NCBI GenBank assembly: GCA_002869585.1 | Contig: PKUO01000104.1 | Span: 23,845-87,844, forward strand | DNA from: Sedimenticola sp. | GTDB lineage: Bacteria > Pseudomonadota > Gammaproteobacteria > Chromatiales > Chromatiaceae | DNA: 64,000 bases | Direction of reading: 5' to 3' | In this document: positions 1-9,952 of the stretch, piece after piece | Layout of the letters: each line of letters begins with the position of its first letter | Position numbering within the stretch: position 1 is the stretch's first letter | Translations under genes and position numbers: made by a program | Notes under the pieces: generated by a model | What the model was told of the DNA's origin: nothing | What the model saw: only the letters and a program-made list of their open reading frames with translations | Databases searched by the model: none

Positions 1-481
1 TGGCTTTGATGCGAAATTTAGCAAAATTCCAGGGCGCCTCTTCCATCTTGCGGCGTTTCTGCGGAGTCCCTTCAAGCCAGTCTTCAACCCAGGTGTAGAC
101 ATCCGTCCAGACCGTCTGGAAACAGAAAAAACCACACCAGACACGTCCAACCAATGCCGTTACCACCGCCAACAGAATTGCAAAAAACAGCAGCAGCAGC
201 GACAGCATCCAGAAATCCTGGGGAAGGATTGTGATACCGAAGATATGAAACTGTCGATTGGGGATATCGAACAACACTGCCTGGCGATCTCCCCAGCGCA
301 GATAGGGGCCCAGGAAGAGAATCATCCAGAAGGCGTTACCCACCCATTTCAGATTGCGCCACTTTCCGCCCATTCGCTTGGCATGAATGGTTTTCTCACC
401 GGTATTGAGTTCAAAATGCCCCGCTTCGGCATACAACTCTTCGATTGCGGCGTCACGCTTGGATTGATTTTGATCGCTCAA
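1..481 (-). CDS. ccoG: CcoG (RdxA/FixG) cbb3 oxidase accessory protein, N-terminal part
   Basis: Membrane ferredoxin-like protein linked to copper handling and assembly of cbb3 oxidase. About 160 residues are visible before the gene leaves the left edge. The N-terminus translates to a hydrophilic lead, then a membrane region with the family's YLRWGDRQAVLFDIPNRQFH stretch and a second membrane helix ending in GRVWCGFFCFQTVW. I chose a TTG start at 481 because AGGAGAG lies just upstream (486-494) and no ATG fits. It lies downstream of the cco structural genes on the same strand, the usual ccoNOQP-ccoG order, but a terminator at 702-724 separates them, so it probably has its own promoter in 495-700. 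The 4Fe-4S cluster region is outside the window. Confidence 0.88.
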   Translation of the reverse strand, partial: MSDQNQSKRDAAIEELYAEAGHFELNTGEKTIHAKRMGGKWRNLKWVGNAFWMILFLGPYLRWGDRQAVLFDIPNRQFHIFGITILPQDFWMLSLLLLFFAILLAVVTALVGRVWCGFFCFQTVWTDVYTWVEDWLEGTPQKRRKMEEAPWNFAKFRIKA

Positions 482-701
482 CTGAATCTCTCCTGTCAGT
501 TCTAATCACCAGCATCTCGTCGCCTTCAGATGCGTGTCCGATAGTCGGCAGGAATCGAGGCCAGGGGATGAGATGTAGGACTGTTATACGATAGAAAAGT
601 TTCTCACGAAACAGCTAGTTAACTGGGATAAAGTGTACAAAATACCCCGTTTAAAACCATTGCGATTTATCAATTAGTTACTGACAAATATCAGAAAAAG
701 A

Positions 702-724
702 AAAGGGGGAAATTAATCCCCCTT
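702..724 (-). terminator. Rho-independent terminator after the cco operon
   Basis: On the minus strand GGGGG, a short AT-rich loop and CCCCC form a hairpin (718-722 pairing with 705-709) followed by a T-rich tail. It lies 24 bases after the stop of the 41-aa peptide and before ccoG. Confidence 0.75.
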
Positions 725-747
725 CTGCCTTGATACTACAAAATGTC

Positions 748-873
748 TTATTTGTTATGACGTTCGGCGTCTTTCTTCATCAACTGACCCACTTTTACGG
801 CCAGAAATCCAATGATGACCACACAAATAACAACTGAGATCACTGAACCCCAAAATACTGCATCCGCATTCAT
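748..873 (-). CDS. 41-aa single-helix membrane peptide, candidate small cbb3 subunit
   Basis: ATG at 873, preceded by a GGGGG-containing ribosome site, encodes 41 residues: a short acidic/aromatic lead (MNADAVFWG), one hydrophobic helix at about residues 10-27, and a positively charged tail ending KKDAERHNK. It is the last gene before the operon terminator, 70 bases after ccoP, so it should be co-transcribed with the oxidase. Size, topology and location resemble CcoM, the small extra subunit known from the Pseudomonas stutzeri cbb3 oxidase, but I cannot establish homology by eye. The identity as an oxidase subunit or assembly peptide is inference. Confidence 0.7.
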   Translation of the reverse strand: MNADAVFWGSVISVVICVVIIGFLAVKVGQLMKKDAERHNK

Positions 874-943
874 AGCAAACTACCCCCTAGTTTGTAGGCC
901 CTGTACGGGGCGTGTTTTCCACCCCGTACAGAGTTAGTCAGAG

Positions 944-1786
944 TTACTGACCACCGCCCAGTTTGTAGACGAAAACTGCCAGCTTCTTGATGTCGTCTTT
1001 CGAGAGACGGTCACCGAAAGCAGGCATTTCAGCTTCGCGGGTCTGTGGATCCGTGCTGTCGTTAACGCCATGGGCAATGGTGTATTTGACACTTGCCAGC
1101 TGATCAGCTTCTGCGAAACGCCATACTGAGTCAGTCAGGTTGGCCGCGCCAAGGGCCTGCAGGCCTTTGCCGTCCATACCGTGACAGGCAATACATCCTT
1201 TCTGCAGGAACAGAGGATTGGTTGCCGGATCACCCTCCATGACTGACTGAGCCAGGGATTCAATCTCATCGGCAGAAAGAATCTTGCCATGCGCAGTCAT
1301 CACACCCTTGCGACCCATAGCGATGGTCTGCTCGATCGTGCCAATTGCTCCACCGTAGATCCACTCATCGTCAGCCAGCACAGGGAAGCTAGGACCACCC
1401 TGACCACCTGAACCATGACAGGCCGCACAGTTGTCACCAAACAGTACTTTTGCAGACGCAATGGTGTATGCAGAAAGACCTTCGTCGGCCAGGATTTGAT
1501 CAGCCGTCATGGCTGCGATCTTGGTCTCGAACTCTGCACGCACTGCCTCGACTTCATCAACGCCTTCCTGGAACTCCTTGATCTGCGTCCAGCCGGTAAA
1601 GCCTTTGGTAGACTCATGACCAATCGGATACATTGGATAGATGAAGCCATAGACAATGAACCAGATGATTGATGCCCAGAAGGCAATCATCCACCAGCGC
1701 GGGGGCGGATTGCTCAGCTCCCGCAGATTATCGTCCCATATATGCCCGGTATTGTTCTCACCCGGAAAAGGATTTTTATCCGCCAT
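944..1786 (-). CDS. ccoP: Cytochrome c oxidase cbb3-type subunit III (dihaem)
   Basis: Dihaem c-type subunit passing electrons to CcoO/CcoN; 280 aa, usual length. An N-terminal cytoplasmic segment (NPFPGENNTGHIWDDNLREL) is the family signature. One membrane helix follows at about residues 33-52, then two cytochrome c domains with haem motifs CAACH (about residue 120) and CIACH (about 198), each followed by downstream Met candidates. The start overlaps the end of ccoQ by 11 bases, indicating translational coupling in ccoNOQP. Confidence 0.97.
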   Translation of the reverse strand: MADKNPFPGENNTGHIWDDNLRELSNPPPRWWMIAFWASIIWFIVYGFIYPMYPIGHESTKGFTGWTQIKEFQEGVDEVEAVRAEFETKIAAMTADQILADEGLSAYTIASAKVLFGDNCAACHGSGGQGGPSFPVLADDEWIYGGAIGTIEQTIAMGRKGVMTAHGKILSADEIESLAQSVMEGDPATNPLFLQKGCIACHGMDGKGLQALGAANLTDSVWRFAEADQLASVKYTIAHGVNDSTDPQTREAEMPAFGDRLSKDDIKKLAVFVYKLGGGQ

Positions 1787-1991
1787 TTTTATCTCCGCTT
1801 TCTATACTTTCGTCATCGTCCATTGGAATATGCTTATGTGCTTCAAGCTTATCCTTGTTCTTTGGACGCAGGACGTAGACGTATGCCACAACCATCAGGA
1901 GGAAGATGACTACTGTCAGGATCGTACCGACCCAGTCATTGGTGGTCATCGCCTCCCAATCGGTGTGGAAGTAATCGCCAAGGCTACTCAC
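1776..1991 (-). CDS. ccoQ: cbb3 oxidase small subunit CcoQ
   Basis: A 71-residue protein with one membrane helix (about residues 23-41, [19 protein letters not shown]) followed by the charged RPKNKDKLE tail typical of CcoQ/FixQ, which stabilises the cbb3 complex. It overlaps ccoO by 8 bases and ccoP by 11 bases. Slightly longer than many CcoQ proteins because of an acidic C-terminus. Confidence 0.93.
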   Translation of the reverse strand: MSSLGDYFHTDWEAMTTNDWVGTILTVVIFLLMVVAYVYVLRPKNKDKLEAHKHIPMDDDESIESGDKNGG

Positions 1992-2697
1992 GATAGACCT
2001 TGTTCTCGTCCAGTTTGGCCATAGTGCCCAGCACCTGAAGGTATGCCACTACGGCATCTTCTTCGTTTTTACCAGCCACTTGCTCATTTGCAGCAGCAAT
2101 GTCGGCATCGGTGTATGGAACACCCATCAGCTGCATGGCGCTCATGTGATCAGCAATATTCATGCTGTCCACACTCGCATCCTTGAGCCAGGGGTAGTTG
2201 GGCATGACGGACTCAGGTACCACGGCGCGTGGTGCACGCAAGTGCTTGCGGTGCCAGTCGTCAGAGTATTTGCCACCCAAACGGGCGATATCAGGACCAG
2301 TACGTTTTGAACCCCATTGGAACGGGTGATCGTACATAGACTCTGAAGCCAGTGAGTAGTGGCCATAACGCTCTTTTTCGTCACGGAAAGGACGGACCAT
2401 CTGAGAGTGGCAGGTGTAACAGCCTTCGCGAATATAGACTGCACGGCCGGCTAGTTCCAGCGGAGTGTAGGGACGGACGCCATCCCCTGGTTTATGATCA
2501 GCCAGGGTTTGACCTTCCTTGCGTTGCCATACGATTTCAGGTGCGGCATTGTGTTCCATCGTGCTCTTCATGGTGAACAGCGGAACAATCTCAACAATAC
2601 CACACACTGAAAGCGCAATGGCCAGGATGAAGATCAGCGCCCAGATGTTGACTTCCATTTTTTCCTGGAAGCTTTTGGGTTTTACATTATTTGCCAT
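1984..2697 (-). CDS. ccoO: Cytochrome c oxidase cbb3-type subunit II (monohaem)
   Basis: Membrane-anchored monohaem cytochrome c of the cbb3 oxidase, 237 aa. One N-terminal helix (about residues 15-38) precedes the periplasmic domain. The haem site is in [13 protein letters not shown] (about residue 95), a CcoO signature, followed by the conserved [16 protein letters not shown] region. It lies 14 bases downstream of ccoN in the same transcript. Confidence 0.97.
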   Translation of the reverse strand: MANNVKPKSFQEKMEVNIWALIFILAIALSVCGIVEIVPLFTMKSTMEHNAAPEIVWQRKEGQTLADHKPGDGVRPYTPLELAGRAVYIREGCYTCHSQMVRPFRDEKERYGHYSLASESMYDHPFQWGSKRTGPDIARLGGKYSDDWHRKHLRAPRAVVPESVMPNYPWLKDASVDSMNIADHMSAMQLMGVPYTDADIAAANEQVAGKNEEDAVVAYLQVLGTMAKLDENKVYRE

Positions 2698-2711
2698 TTT
2701 CCAATCTCCCC

Positions 2712-4145
2712 TTACGCGCTGGCTGCGGCAGTACGTGCCTGCTGCAGACTGCCTTCAGATACTGATTTGCGTACAGTCATCAGTACGTTGACCAGCATGA
2801 TTACAGCACCCAGCAGGAAGACGATACCGCCTACTGCGCGCATGGCGTAGTATGGATGCATGGCTTCTACTGATTCCGCAAAGGTGTAGGCCAGAGTGCC
2901 GTACTCGTCATAGGCACGCCACATCAGACCCTGCATGATCCCAGATACCCACATTGCGACGATATAGATCACCGCGCCGATAGTAGCGGTCCAGAAGTGC
3001 AGATTCACCATCTTCGTGCTGTACATCTTGGTGTGGAATGTGCGCTCGATCATGTGGTAAATGGCGCCCATACCCACCATGGCAACCCAACCCAGAGCGC
3101 CGGAGTGTACATGTCCAACTGTCCAGTCGGTGTAGTGCGACAGAGCATTGACCGTCTTGATTGACATGACCGGACCTTCGAAGGTGGACATGGCATAGAA
3201 GGCCAGAGACATGATCAGGAAGCGCAGGACATAGTCAGTACGCAGCTTGTCCCAGGCACCAGACAGGGTCATCATGCCGTTGACCGCGCCACCCCATGAA
3301 GGAATGATCATGGCCAGGGAAACAGCGGCACCAAGAGAACCGGTCCAGTCAGGCAGTGCGGTGTATTGCAGGTGATGCGCACCCAGCCATACATAGCCGA
3401 ACATCAACGCCCAGAAGTGGATAACCGACAGACGATAAGAGTAAACCGGACGGTTGGCCTGCTTGGGTACGAAGTAGTACATGATGCCCAGGAAGCCGGC
3501 TGTCAGGTAGAAACCTACCGCATTATGACCCCACCACCACTGGATCATGGCATCCTGAACGCCAGAGAACAGTGAATAGGAATCGGTCAGGCTCACAGGA
3601 ACGGCCAGGCTGTTGACAACGTGAAGATAGGTAATCATCAGCATCATGCCCAGAAAGAACCAGTTCGACACATAGATGTGCGAGCTCTTGCGGGTGGCGA
3701 TGGTCATCACGAAGTTGAACATGTAGGAGAGCCAGACCACAGCAATGGCGATATCAATCGGCCATTCCAGTTCGGCATACTCTTTGCCCTGTGTCATACC
3801 CAGCGGCAGAGTGATCACAGCAGCGACGACGATCAGATTCCAGCCCCAGAAGGTAAACCAGGCCATCTTGTCGCTCCACAGGCGAACACCACAGGTGCGC
3901 TGTACGCTGTAGAAGGCAGACGCCATCAGCACAGACCCGCCGAAAGCAAAAATGACCGCATTGGTATGAAGTGGGCGCAGACGCCCGAATGAAAGATAAG
4001 GACTATCAAAGTTTAGTACCGGCCATGCCAGTTCGGAAGCGATATACACTCCGACCAGGGCGCCTACAACCACGTAGACGACTGCCATGACGGCGAACCA
4101 GCGTACAACATCGAAGCTGTACTTCTGTTCAGCTGTGGCGTCCAT
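2712..4145 (-). CDS. ccoN: Cytochrome c oxidase cbb3-type subunit I (catalytic)
   Basis: Catalytic haem-copper subunit that reduces O2 at low concentration and pumps protons; 477 aa, about 12 membrane helices. Haem and copper ligand regions are visible: [47 protein letters not shown] and [12 protein letters not shown]. First gene of the ccoNOQP operon. The 265-base upstream region carries two FNR-type boxes, consistent with the known oxygen control of cbb3 operons by FNR/ANR. Confidence 0.98.
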   Translation of the reverse strand: MDATAEQKYSFDVVRWFAVMAVVYVVVGALVGVYIASELAWPVLNFDSPYLSFGRLRPLHTNAVIFAFGGSVLMASAFYSVQRTCGVRLWSDKMAWFTFWGWNLIVVAAVITLPLGMTQGKEYAELEWPIDIAIAVVWLSYMFNFVMTIATRKSSHIYVSNWFFLGMMLMITYLHVVNSLAVPVSLTDSYSLFSGVQDAMIQWWWGHNAVGFYLTAGFLGIMYYFVPKQANRPVYSYRLSVIHFWALMFGYVWLGAHHLQYTALPDWTGSLGAAVSLAMIIPSWGGAVNGMMTLSGAWDKLRTDYVLRFLIMSLAFYAMSTFEGPVMSIKTVNALSHYTDWTVGHVHSGALGWVAMVGMGAIYHMIERTFHTKMYSTKMVNLHFWTATIGAVIYIVAMWVSGIMQGLMWRAYDEYGTLAYTFAESVEAMHPYYAMRAVGGIVFLLGAVIMLVNVLMTVRKSVSEGSLQQARTAAASA

Positions 4146-4267
4146 GAACCCCCCTTGATTCTAGTTGAGGTAAAAACGTATAAAAATACAAACACGCGAG
4201 TAAAAAAAAGCCCAATACCCAATCGGGGATATCCCTCAATTAGGCGGGTGATATAACACTCTAAACC

Positions 4268-4281
4268 TTGACAAATGTCAA
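4268..4281. promoter_or_regulatory. FNR/ANR-type box upstream of ccoN
   Basis: TTGACAAATGTCAA is a perfect inverted repeat matching the FNR/ANR pattern TTGAY-N4-RTCAA. Its centre lies 129 bases upstream of the ccoN start. TA-rich -10 candidates on the minus strand lie near 4251-4256 and 4239-4244; which one is used cannot be decided by eye. Confidence 0.8.
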
Positions 4282-4375
4282 GATGACAAAGCTTGTTATG
4301 GGGCTATAAACCAGAAATGACGGAATTGTAACTTACTGTATTATATGAATATTTTTTAACGGCCGATATTACCAA

Positions 4376-4389
4376 TTGACCTGCATCAA
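4376..4389. promoter_or_regulatory. Second FNR-type box between the fnr-like gene and ccoN
   Basis: TTGACCTGCATCAA matches TTGAY-N4-ATCAA at every fixed position. It lies 22 bases past the stop of the FNR-like gene and about 108 bases upstream of the first box, so it could act as an auxiliary site for ccoN. Confidence 0.65.
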
Positions 4390-4410
4390 GAAAATGCGAA
4401 TAAACTAATT

Positions 4411-5163
4411 CTACTGCTTGGAGATTGCTTCAAGGACGGCCAAATCCTGTATCCAGACCATTTTGTGATCCAGCTTGAGCAAGCCCCGGTTTTGAAATTT
4501 GGTAAATACCCGGCTGACGGTCTCGCTGGCCAGTCCCAGATAGTTGCCGATATCGCCACGTGACATGGTCAGGGTGACGCCCTGCTCAGCCATTTTTCGA
4601 CGCTCGAGGCGTCGAAAAATATCCAGAATGAAGCCCGCGATGCGCTGTTCCGCGCTCTGGTGCACCAACGAGGCGATCAGTTCGCGATTAAACGCCACCT
4701 CCTGGCCCAGAAGTTTGATCACCGCCTGCTGGACCTCATCCAGGGCCTTCCCCGATTCCGGCAGTCGATCCAGGAAAAGTTCACAGACACTGCTGTTCTC
4801 AAGCGCCCTGACCGAATAGGGGTAATGGCCGCTCGCCATCCCCTCGGTGCCTATCAGTTCCCCGGCAAGATGGAAACCGACGATCTGATCGAGTTCATCC
4901 TGCTGGGGGACAAACGCCTTGAATGATCCGGATTTGACGGCAAAAAAGGAGATGAATTTTTGATCCCTGCGAAACAGCGTTTCGCCGCGCTTGACTGCCT
5001 GGCGTCTGACCAGTATTCCTTCCGGAACACCGCTCTCGGGCTCGGAGTATTCAAGCACCGCGCAGATCGGGTCGAGACCACAATCCTCACACTCCACCTC
5101 ACGGCCGCGCGCCGTTAGTTTATCGCAGCGATTACAGCCAGATTGTATTGACGCCATGACCAT
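4411..5163 (-). CDS. FNR-family oxygen-sensing transcription regulator (divergent paralogue)
   Basis: Crp/Fnr regulator of 250 aa. N-terminal cysteines in CEDCGLDPIC (C25, C28, C34) have the C-x2-C-x5-C spacing of E. coli FNR, and the fourth ligand is present in SSVCELF, so a 4Fe-4S sensor is expected. A cNMP-like beta roll and dimer helix follow, then a winged helix with GNYLGLASETVSRV, whose E--SR residues specify TTGAT half sites. There is an additional CNRC pair at residues 10-13 not found in E. coli FNR. It sits 80 bases downstream of rpoS on the same strand and upstream of ccoN. It is more divergent from FNR than the second copy at 18 kb. Confidence 0.9.
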   Translation of the reverse strand: MVMASIQSGCNRCDKLTARGREVECEDCGLDPICAVLEYSEPESGVPEGILVRRQAVKRGETLFRRDQKFISFFAVKSGSFKAFVPQQDELDQIVGFHLAGELIGTEGMASGHYPYSVRALENSSVCELFLDRLPESGKALDEVQQAVIKLLGQEVAFNRELIASLVHQSAEQRIAGFILDIFRRLERRKMAEQGVTLTMSRGDIGNYLGLASETVSRVFTKFQNRGLLKLDHKMVWIQDLAVLEAISKQ

Positions 5164-5243
5164 ATCTCATTTCAGAATATCCTCAGTATTGGCGGCATCC
5201 TGCCATCAACCCGTTGGGGCTGCACTGATTTATGTCATTTTTG

Positions 5244-6233
5244 TCACTTGAAGATGGTATCGACCGAAAACCCTTCCTTCTCCAGGATAATCCGCAGACG
5301 CCGCAGCGCATCCATCTGAATCTGCCGGACTCTTTCCCGGGTTACGCCCAACTCATTGGCCACCTGCTCCAGGGTCGAATTCTCGTAGCCATGCAGGCCA
5401 AAGCGCCGCTCGACCACCTCCCGCTGCTTGTCATTGAGCTTTTTCAGCCACTCATCCAGGTTGGCGTTCAGGCCGTCGTTTTGCAGGTTATCGGAGGGGT
5501 CCTTGCAATCGACATCGGCAATAGTGTCCAGCAACGGCTTGTCAGCCTCTTTGCAAAACGGGGTATCAACCGAGGTAATGCGCTCGTTTAGGCCGAGCAT
5601 GCGTTTCACTTCATCCAGCGGCTTTTCCAGAAGATCGGCTATCTCCTCCGGGGTCGGCTCGTGATCAAGAGTTTGCGCCAATTGCCTGGCGGCGCGCAGA
5701 TAGACGTTGATCTCCTTGACCACATGTATCGGCAACCGGATAGTGCGGGTTTGATTCATGATCGCCCGCTCGATGGTCTGCCTGATCCACCAGGTGGCGT
5801 AGGTGGAAAAGCGGAAACCGCGTTCCGGATCGAACTTCTCCACGGCGCGGATCAATCCCAGGTTGCCTTCCTCGATCAGGTCCAACAGCGCCAGACCACG
5901 GTTCATGTAGCGTCGGGCAATCTTCACCACCAGTCGCAGATTACTCTCGATCATCCGCTGCCGCGAGGGCAGATCGCCTTTCTGTGCCAGCCTGGAGAAA
6001 TAGACCTCCTCCTCCGCAGTCAGCAGATTTGCATTGCCGATTTCGCTCAGATAGAGCCGGGTGGCATCCATCTGTGCGGCGAAGTCTGCCGCATCGACAC
6101 GACCCGACCCGGTTACTTTCGCATCAGGAATCTCTTCCTCGTCGTTATCCGGTGAGACATCATCGTCCTCTGCATCCTCGGAAATAGTGAACTCCTCATC
6201 CAAATCCTCATCATCCACCCGACCACCTCGCAT
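5244..6233 (-). CDS. rpoS: RNA polymerase sigma factor RpoS
   Basis: Stationary-phase and general stress sigma factor, 329 aa. The acidic N-terminus is followed by region 1.2 ([17 protein letters not shown]), region 2 with the core-binding and -10 segment ([31 protein letters not shown]), region 3, and region 4 with the helix-turn-helix [11 protein letters not shown]. The ATG at 6233 has AAGGAG 8 bases upstream. Placement directly after nlpD is the classical arrangement, in which rpoS promoters lie within nlpD. Confidence 0.97.
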   Translation of the reverse strand: MRGGRVDDEDLDEEFTISEDAEDDDVSPDNDEEEIPDAKVTGSGRVDAADFAAQMDATRLYLSEIGNANLLTAEEEVYFSRLAQKGDLPSRQRMIESNLRLVVKIARRYMNRGLALLDLIEEGNLGLIRAVEKFDPERGFRFSTYATWWIRQTIERAIMNQTRTIRLPIHVVKEINVYLRAARQLAQTLDHEPTPEEIADLLEKPLDEVKRMLGLNERITSVDTPFCKEADKPLLDTIADVDCKDPSDNLQNDGLNANLDEWLKKLNDKQREVVERRFGLHGYENSTLEQVANELGVTRERVRQIQMDALRRLRIILEKEGFSVDTIFK

Positions 6234-6261
6234 GATGGATACTCCTTCGAAACTGTATTTT

Positions 6262-7176
6262 TCAACTTCTTGGCAATAATATAAGTGGGTCTACTGGTGT
6301 GCCATTCCTTCGGATCTCGAAGTGCAGTTGGGAACCGCCCGTACTGTTGGTGCCCATCTCTGCGATCTTTGCACCCTTCGAAACCTGATCGCCTTCCTTG
6401 ACCAGGATCTTTCTATTGTACCCGTAAGCACTCAGATAGTTCTTATTGTGTTTTATTATTATCAACCGGCCATAACCGATCAGACCGCTCCCCGCATAGA
6501 CTACCTTACCAGACTCCGCGGCCAAAACCGACTGACCCAGACGCCCCGAGATTTTCACCCCTTTACGGGATGGATCACCCGGCAGATACTTCTCTTTGAC
6601 AACGCCCTTTGTCGGCCAATTCCAAGATAACTTTACTCTCTCAGCAGGAGTTTGAACACTGCTGTCTTTGGGTGTAGGCCTTGCAGTTTCTGCGTTTTTC
6701 CCTGTTGGGCTCGGGGCAACCGGGATACTCTTTTTGTCCGGGCTATCCTTTCTCTGTGGTATTTTTTGTACTGTCGACCTGGGCGGCGTTGTCTTGGCAA
6801 CCTGCCTGGGGCTACCTCTGGGCGGAATCAAGCGCAGTGTCTGCCCCGGATAAATAATGAAAGGCGCTGAGATTCGGTTCCAACTCGACAGATCCTCCTG
6901 ATCCAGTCCGTTTTCCCAAGCGATAGAATACAGGGTGTCGCCCTTGCGCACCCGATAGAATGTGCGTTTCTTCGTCGCGACCGCTGCCGGTTTTTTCACC
7001 GAGAGGTCATGTGAAACAACCGGCGCCCTGCGCGGGGCGCTGCAGCCACTCAGCCCGCTGATGATCAGCAAACAGATGATGACAGGAATAACGAACAGGG
7101 ACAGGCCGGCGTTTGAAAAAAAACGTCCTGAACGGTGATCAGCACCACCCTGCCTGTTGCGCAGCCTGTCACGCAA
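6262..7176 (-). CDS. nlpD: NlpD, LysM/M23-family amidase activator
   Basis: Envelope protein that activates the AmiC cell-division amidase. 304 aa: a hydrophobic segment ending in a lipobox-like SGLSGC (about residues 40-45), LysM domain ([19 protein letters not shown], about 72-115), a low-complexity linker, and a C-terminal M23/LytM domain (about 190-300). The metal ligands of active M23 peptidases are not preserved ([13 protein letters not shown] region), as expected for NlpD. TTG start at 7176 chosen because GGAGGA lies 6 bases upstream. The cytoplasmic N-terminal extension before the lipobox is unusually long; the true start could be further in. Confidence 0.93.
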   Translation of the reverse strand: MRDRLRNRQGGADHRSGRFFSNAGLSLFVIPVIICLLIISGLSGCSAPRRAPVVSHDLSVKKPAAVATKKRTFYRVRKGDTLYSIAWENGLDQEDLSSWNRISAPFIIYPGQTLRLIPPRGSPRQVAKTTPPRSTVQKIPQRKDSPDKKSIPVAPSPTGKNAETARPTPKDSSVQTPAERVKLSWNWPTKGVVKEKYLPGDPSRKGVKISGRLGQSVLAAESGKVVYAGSGLIGYGRLIIIKHNKNYLSAYGYNRKILVKEGDQVSKGAKIAEMGTNSTGGSQLHFEIRRNGTPVDPLILLPRS

Positions 7177-7242
7177 AACATCCTCCTTGTAAGTCCAGGA
7201 TGCAAGATTTCATCTGCAACCCAACGATTGGATTAATCTCTG

Positions 7243-7824
7243 TTATCGGTAGCTGTAAACAAGAATAAACCCCACCAGAAATAAGACAACCAACCAACCG
7301 ATTCGATCAATATATTTTTTCAGGCCGGCCTCCATACGCTCACCGCCCCAGGCCATCAAAGCCGCGACCAGAAAAAAACGCGCTCCACGACCAACGAATG
7401 AGGCGAGAACGAAGGGTAAGAGCGACATTGAAATGACGCCGGCGGTTATCGTGAACACCTTATAGGGTATAGGTGAAAAACCGGCGACAAAGATCGCCCA
7501 GAAACCCCACTCCTCAAACCAACCCTTGGCCTGCAGGTACTTGGGATAGTAGCCTGCATCATGCAGCAGTGGTTCGATCATCTCAAAGGCGAAAACGCCA
7601 ATATAAAAACCCAGGACGCCACCCACGACCGAGGCCAGCGTGGTCAACAATGCGAAGTACCAGGCCCGCTTGGGATTGGCCAGGGTCATGGGGGCCAACA
7701 TCACATCCGGCGGTATCGGAAAAAAAGATGACTCGGCAAAACTCAGGCCAGCCAGATAGCGCGGGGCGTGGGGATGCCGCGACCAGATCATCACCCGCTC
7801 ATACAGTGCCGAAAACAGCCGCAC
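7243..7824 (-). CDS. yqaA: YqaA family inner-membrane protein (DedA/VTT type)
   Basis: Small integral membrane protein, 193 aa, with about four helices and the DedA/VTT-family features F-ESSFFPIPPD near residue 32 and a G-FSPIPYKVFTI-AG segment near residue 115. DedA-like proteins are implicated in lipid carrier translocation and membrane homeostasis; the exact substrate here is unknown. GTG start overlaps the pcm stop by one base, so it belongs to the surE-pcm-nlpD-rpoS transcript. Confidence 0.85.
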   Translation of the reverse strand: MRLFSALYERVMIWSRHPHAPRYLAGLSFAESSFFPIPPDVMLAPMTLANPKRAWYFALLTTLASVVGGVLGFYIGVFAFEMIEPLLHDAGYYPKYLQAKGWFEEWGFWAIFVAGFSPIPYKVFTITAGVISMSLLPFVLASFVGRGARFFLVAALMAWGGERMEAGLKKYIDRIGWLVVLFLVGFILVYSYR

Positions 7825-8456
7825 TATTGCACGCCTCCAAGCAGTGGCACGAAGATGACCTGTTCCAGAATCTCCTTCTGATAACCCTCATTGGTCTTAA
7901 GCACCCGAACCAGCACCTGCTCACTCTGATTTCCCACCGGCAGCACCATTATGCCCCCGGGTTTCAGCTGGGAGACCAGGGCCAGGGGAATACCTTCAGG
8001 CGCGGCTGTCACCAGGATCCCGTCGAAGGGCGCATATTCCGGCAGACCCATGCCGCCATCACTGTGCCTAAGGCGGATATTGCGCAGGCCCAAAGCCTGA
8101 AAGCGTTTTCGCGCCTGGAGTTGCAATGCCTCAATCCGCTCCACGCTATATACCCGGTTAACCAGGCGCGACAGAATTGCCGTCTGATAGCCTGAACCTG
8201 TGCCCACTTCGAGTACGGTATCCAGCGGTCCTTTCTCCAGCAGCAACTCGGTCATGCGGGCCACGATGTAGGGTTGGGAGATGGTCTGGCCATGCCCGAT
8301 CGGTAGTGCCGTATCCTCGTAGGCGCGACTGGCCAGGGCCTCTTCTATGAAGATATGCCTGGGGGTATTGCGGATCGCTTCCAGCACCTTGTAATCACGT
8401 ATGCCTTCCTCCTTCAGACGCTGTATCAAACGCTCCCGGGTCCGCTGGGAGGTCAT
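7824..8456 (-). CDS. pcm: Protein-L-isoaspartate O-methyltransferase
   Basis: SAM-dependent repair enzyme that methylates isoaspartyl residues. The glycine-rich SAM motif [15 protein letters not shown] and the preceding [13 protein letters not shown] are family signatures. I place the start at 8456 ([12 protein letters not shown]) because AGAGGT lies 6-7 bases upstream and the N-terminus then matches the family; an in-frame ATG at 8486 would add 10 residues. It lies between surE and yqaA as in many Gammaproteobacteria. Confidence 0.95.
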   Translation of the reverse strand: MTSQRTRERLIQRLKEEGIRDYKVLEAIRNTPRHIFIEEALASRAYEDTALPIGHGQTISQPYIVARMTELLLEKGPLDTVLEVGTGSGYQTAILSRLVNRVYSVERIEALQLQARKRFQALGLRNIRLRHSDGGMGLPEYAPFDGILVTAAPEGIPLALVSQLKPGGIMVLPVGNQSEQVLVRVLKTNEGYQKEILEQVIFVPLLGGVQ

Positions 8457-8486
8457 ACCTATACCTCTATGAAAAGTACTGTTCAT

Positions 8487-9236
8487 CTAGTTCAACCCAA
8501 CCAGCCAATCGCCCATCTGATCCAACGCAGTATACCTGGTCAGGTCAACCTGGAGCGGGGTGACCGACACAAAGCCATTCTTGACCGCGTAAACATCCGT
8601 GCCCGGCCCGGCATCCTGCTCGGCACCCGCCGGGCCGACCCAATAGATTTTTCGGCCGCGCGGGTCCAGTGCAGCAACCACCGGCTCCGATTTATGCCGG
8701 TGGCCCAGGCGCGTAGCCTGAAAGCCTTTCAGGTCCTCAAAGGGCAGATCCGGAACATTGACATTGATAATGGTGTCGGGAGCCAAGGGTTTGCTCTCGA
8801 TCTGCCTGATCAGCGCCGCAGCCACTTTGGCGCCAGTTTCGAAATACTGGGGATTATGCGAATTCATGGAGATGGCGATGGCCGGAAAACCCAGAAAGCG
8901 CCCTTCCGTGGCCGCCGCCACCGTGCCTGAATAGAGAACATCATCACCCATGTTCGCCCCATCATTGATCCCGGCCACCACCATGTCCGGCTCTTCATCC
9001 AGCAGACCGGTTATGGCCAGGTGCACGCAATCGGTTGGCGTGCCATCCACAAAGACAAATCCATTTTCCGCAACCTGGGCACGCACCGGGTTGTTCAGCG
9101 TCAACGAATTACTCGCACCGCTACGGTTGCGATCGGGTGCTACCACGGTGATATCCGCAATCTCGGCCAGGGCCAGGGCCAGGGCTCTTATCCCCGGCGA
9201 CTGATACCCGTCATCATTGCTTATCAGGATTCTCAT
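8487..9236 (-). CDS. surE: 5'/3'-nucleotidase SurE
   Basis: Survival protein SurE, metal-dependent nucleoside monophosphate phosphatase, 249 aa as expected. The metal-binding N-terminal motif [14 protein letters not shown] and the later [10 protein letters not shown] and GRNRSG-type segments ([13 protein letters not shown]) are visible. First gene of the surE-pcm-yqaA-nlpD-rpoS run. Confidence 0.97.
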   Translation of the reverse strand: MRILISNDDGYQSPGIRALALALAEIADITVVAPDRNRSGASNSLTLNNPVRAQVAENGFVFVDGTPTDCVHLAITGLLDEEPDMVVAGINDGANMGDDVLYSGTVAAATEGRFLGFPAIAISMNSHNPQYFETGAKVAAALIRQIESKPLAPDTIINVNVPDLPFEDLKGFQATRLGHRHKSEPVVAALDPRGRKIYWVGPAGAEQDAGPGTDVYAVKNGFVSVTPLQVDLTRYTALDQMGDWLVGLN

Positions 9237-9383
9237 TCAACAAGGGCCTCTCACGGCTGATGGGAAACGGCTATTGACCAAACCCGCAAACTATACTTCA
9301 AATGATCCACTCTCTCATCTTCTCTGCCCATTTTTCCTCGGACCGCTGGTATACTTCGCGATCACACTGTCTCAAGAAAAACC

Positions 9384-9944
9384 ATGAGTGAGAAGAAAAA
9401 ACAACTACTTAGCGATGAAGACGCCTCGATTTTCCGACAGGAGGTGGAAGCCGACCGGCAACTTCATCACGACAAGGCCGAGCCTTTTCGCCGTCGCCGC
9501 AGACCTGTGCCCCTGCCTCCCAATCCCCAGGTAACCGGAGAGGAGGTGGAAGAGGGTTTTGTCGATCTGTCGATTGAGACCTCGGACGAGCTGAGCTTCG
9601 TACGCCCGGGCGTACAGACCCGGCTGTTCCAGGAATTGCGGCGCGGGCATATCCGGCCCGATGACCTGCTCGATCTCCACGGCCTGCGGGTCGCCGAGGC
9701 GCGATCCATCCTGGCTCAATTTCTGGCCAACGCAAAACGGCACAGATTGCGCGTGGTGCACATCATCCACGGCAAAGGCTACGGCTCCCAGGAGCAGCAG
9801 CCGATCCTGAAACAGAAAATCAACCAATGGTTGCGCCAGCGGGATGAGGTGCTCGCTTTCTGTTCCGCTCCCAGGTTTGATGGCGGGACCGGCGCTGCTT
9901 ACGTGCTCTTGTCGAGAAAAAAGGGCGATGATGAGCGACGCTGA
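9384..9944 (+). CDS. Smr-domain endonuclease family protein
   Basis: 186 aa. The C-terminal half holds an Smr domain with LLDLHGLRVAEARSIL (DLHG motif, about residue 93), VHIIHGKG (about residue 128) and a late GGTGAAYVLL. The N-terminal half is charged and lacks a recognisable domain. Smr proteins of the YdaL/SmrA/SmrB type are nicking endonucleases; SmrB acts in ribosome rescue. The single-domain layout resembles SmrA/SmrB, but the exact subfamily is not certain. Transcribed away from surE and convergent with truD. Confidence 0.9.
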   Translation: MSEKKKQLLSDEDASIFRQEVEADRQLHHDKAEPFRRRRRPVPLPPNPQVTGEEVEEGFVDLSIETSDELSFVRPGVQTRLFQELRRGHIRPDDLLDLHGLRVAEARSILAQFLANAKRHRLRVVHIIHGKGYGSQEQQPILKQKINQWLRQRDEVLAFCSAPRFDGGTGAAYVLLSRKKGDDERR

Positions 9945-9952
9945 CGCGGCGA

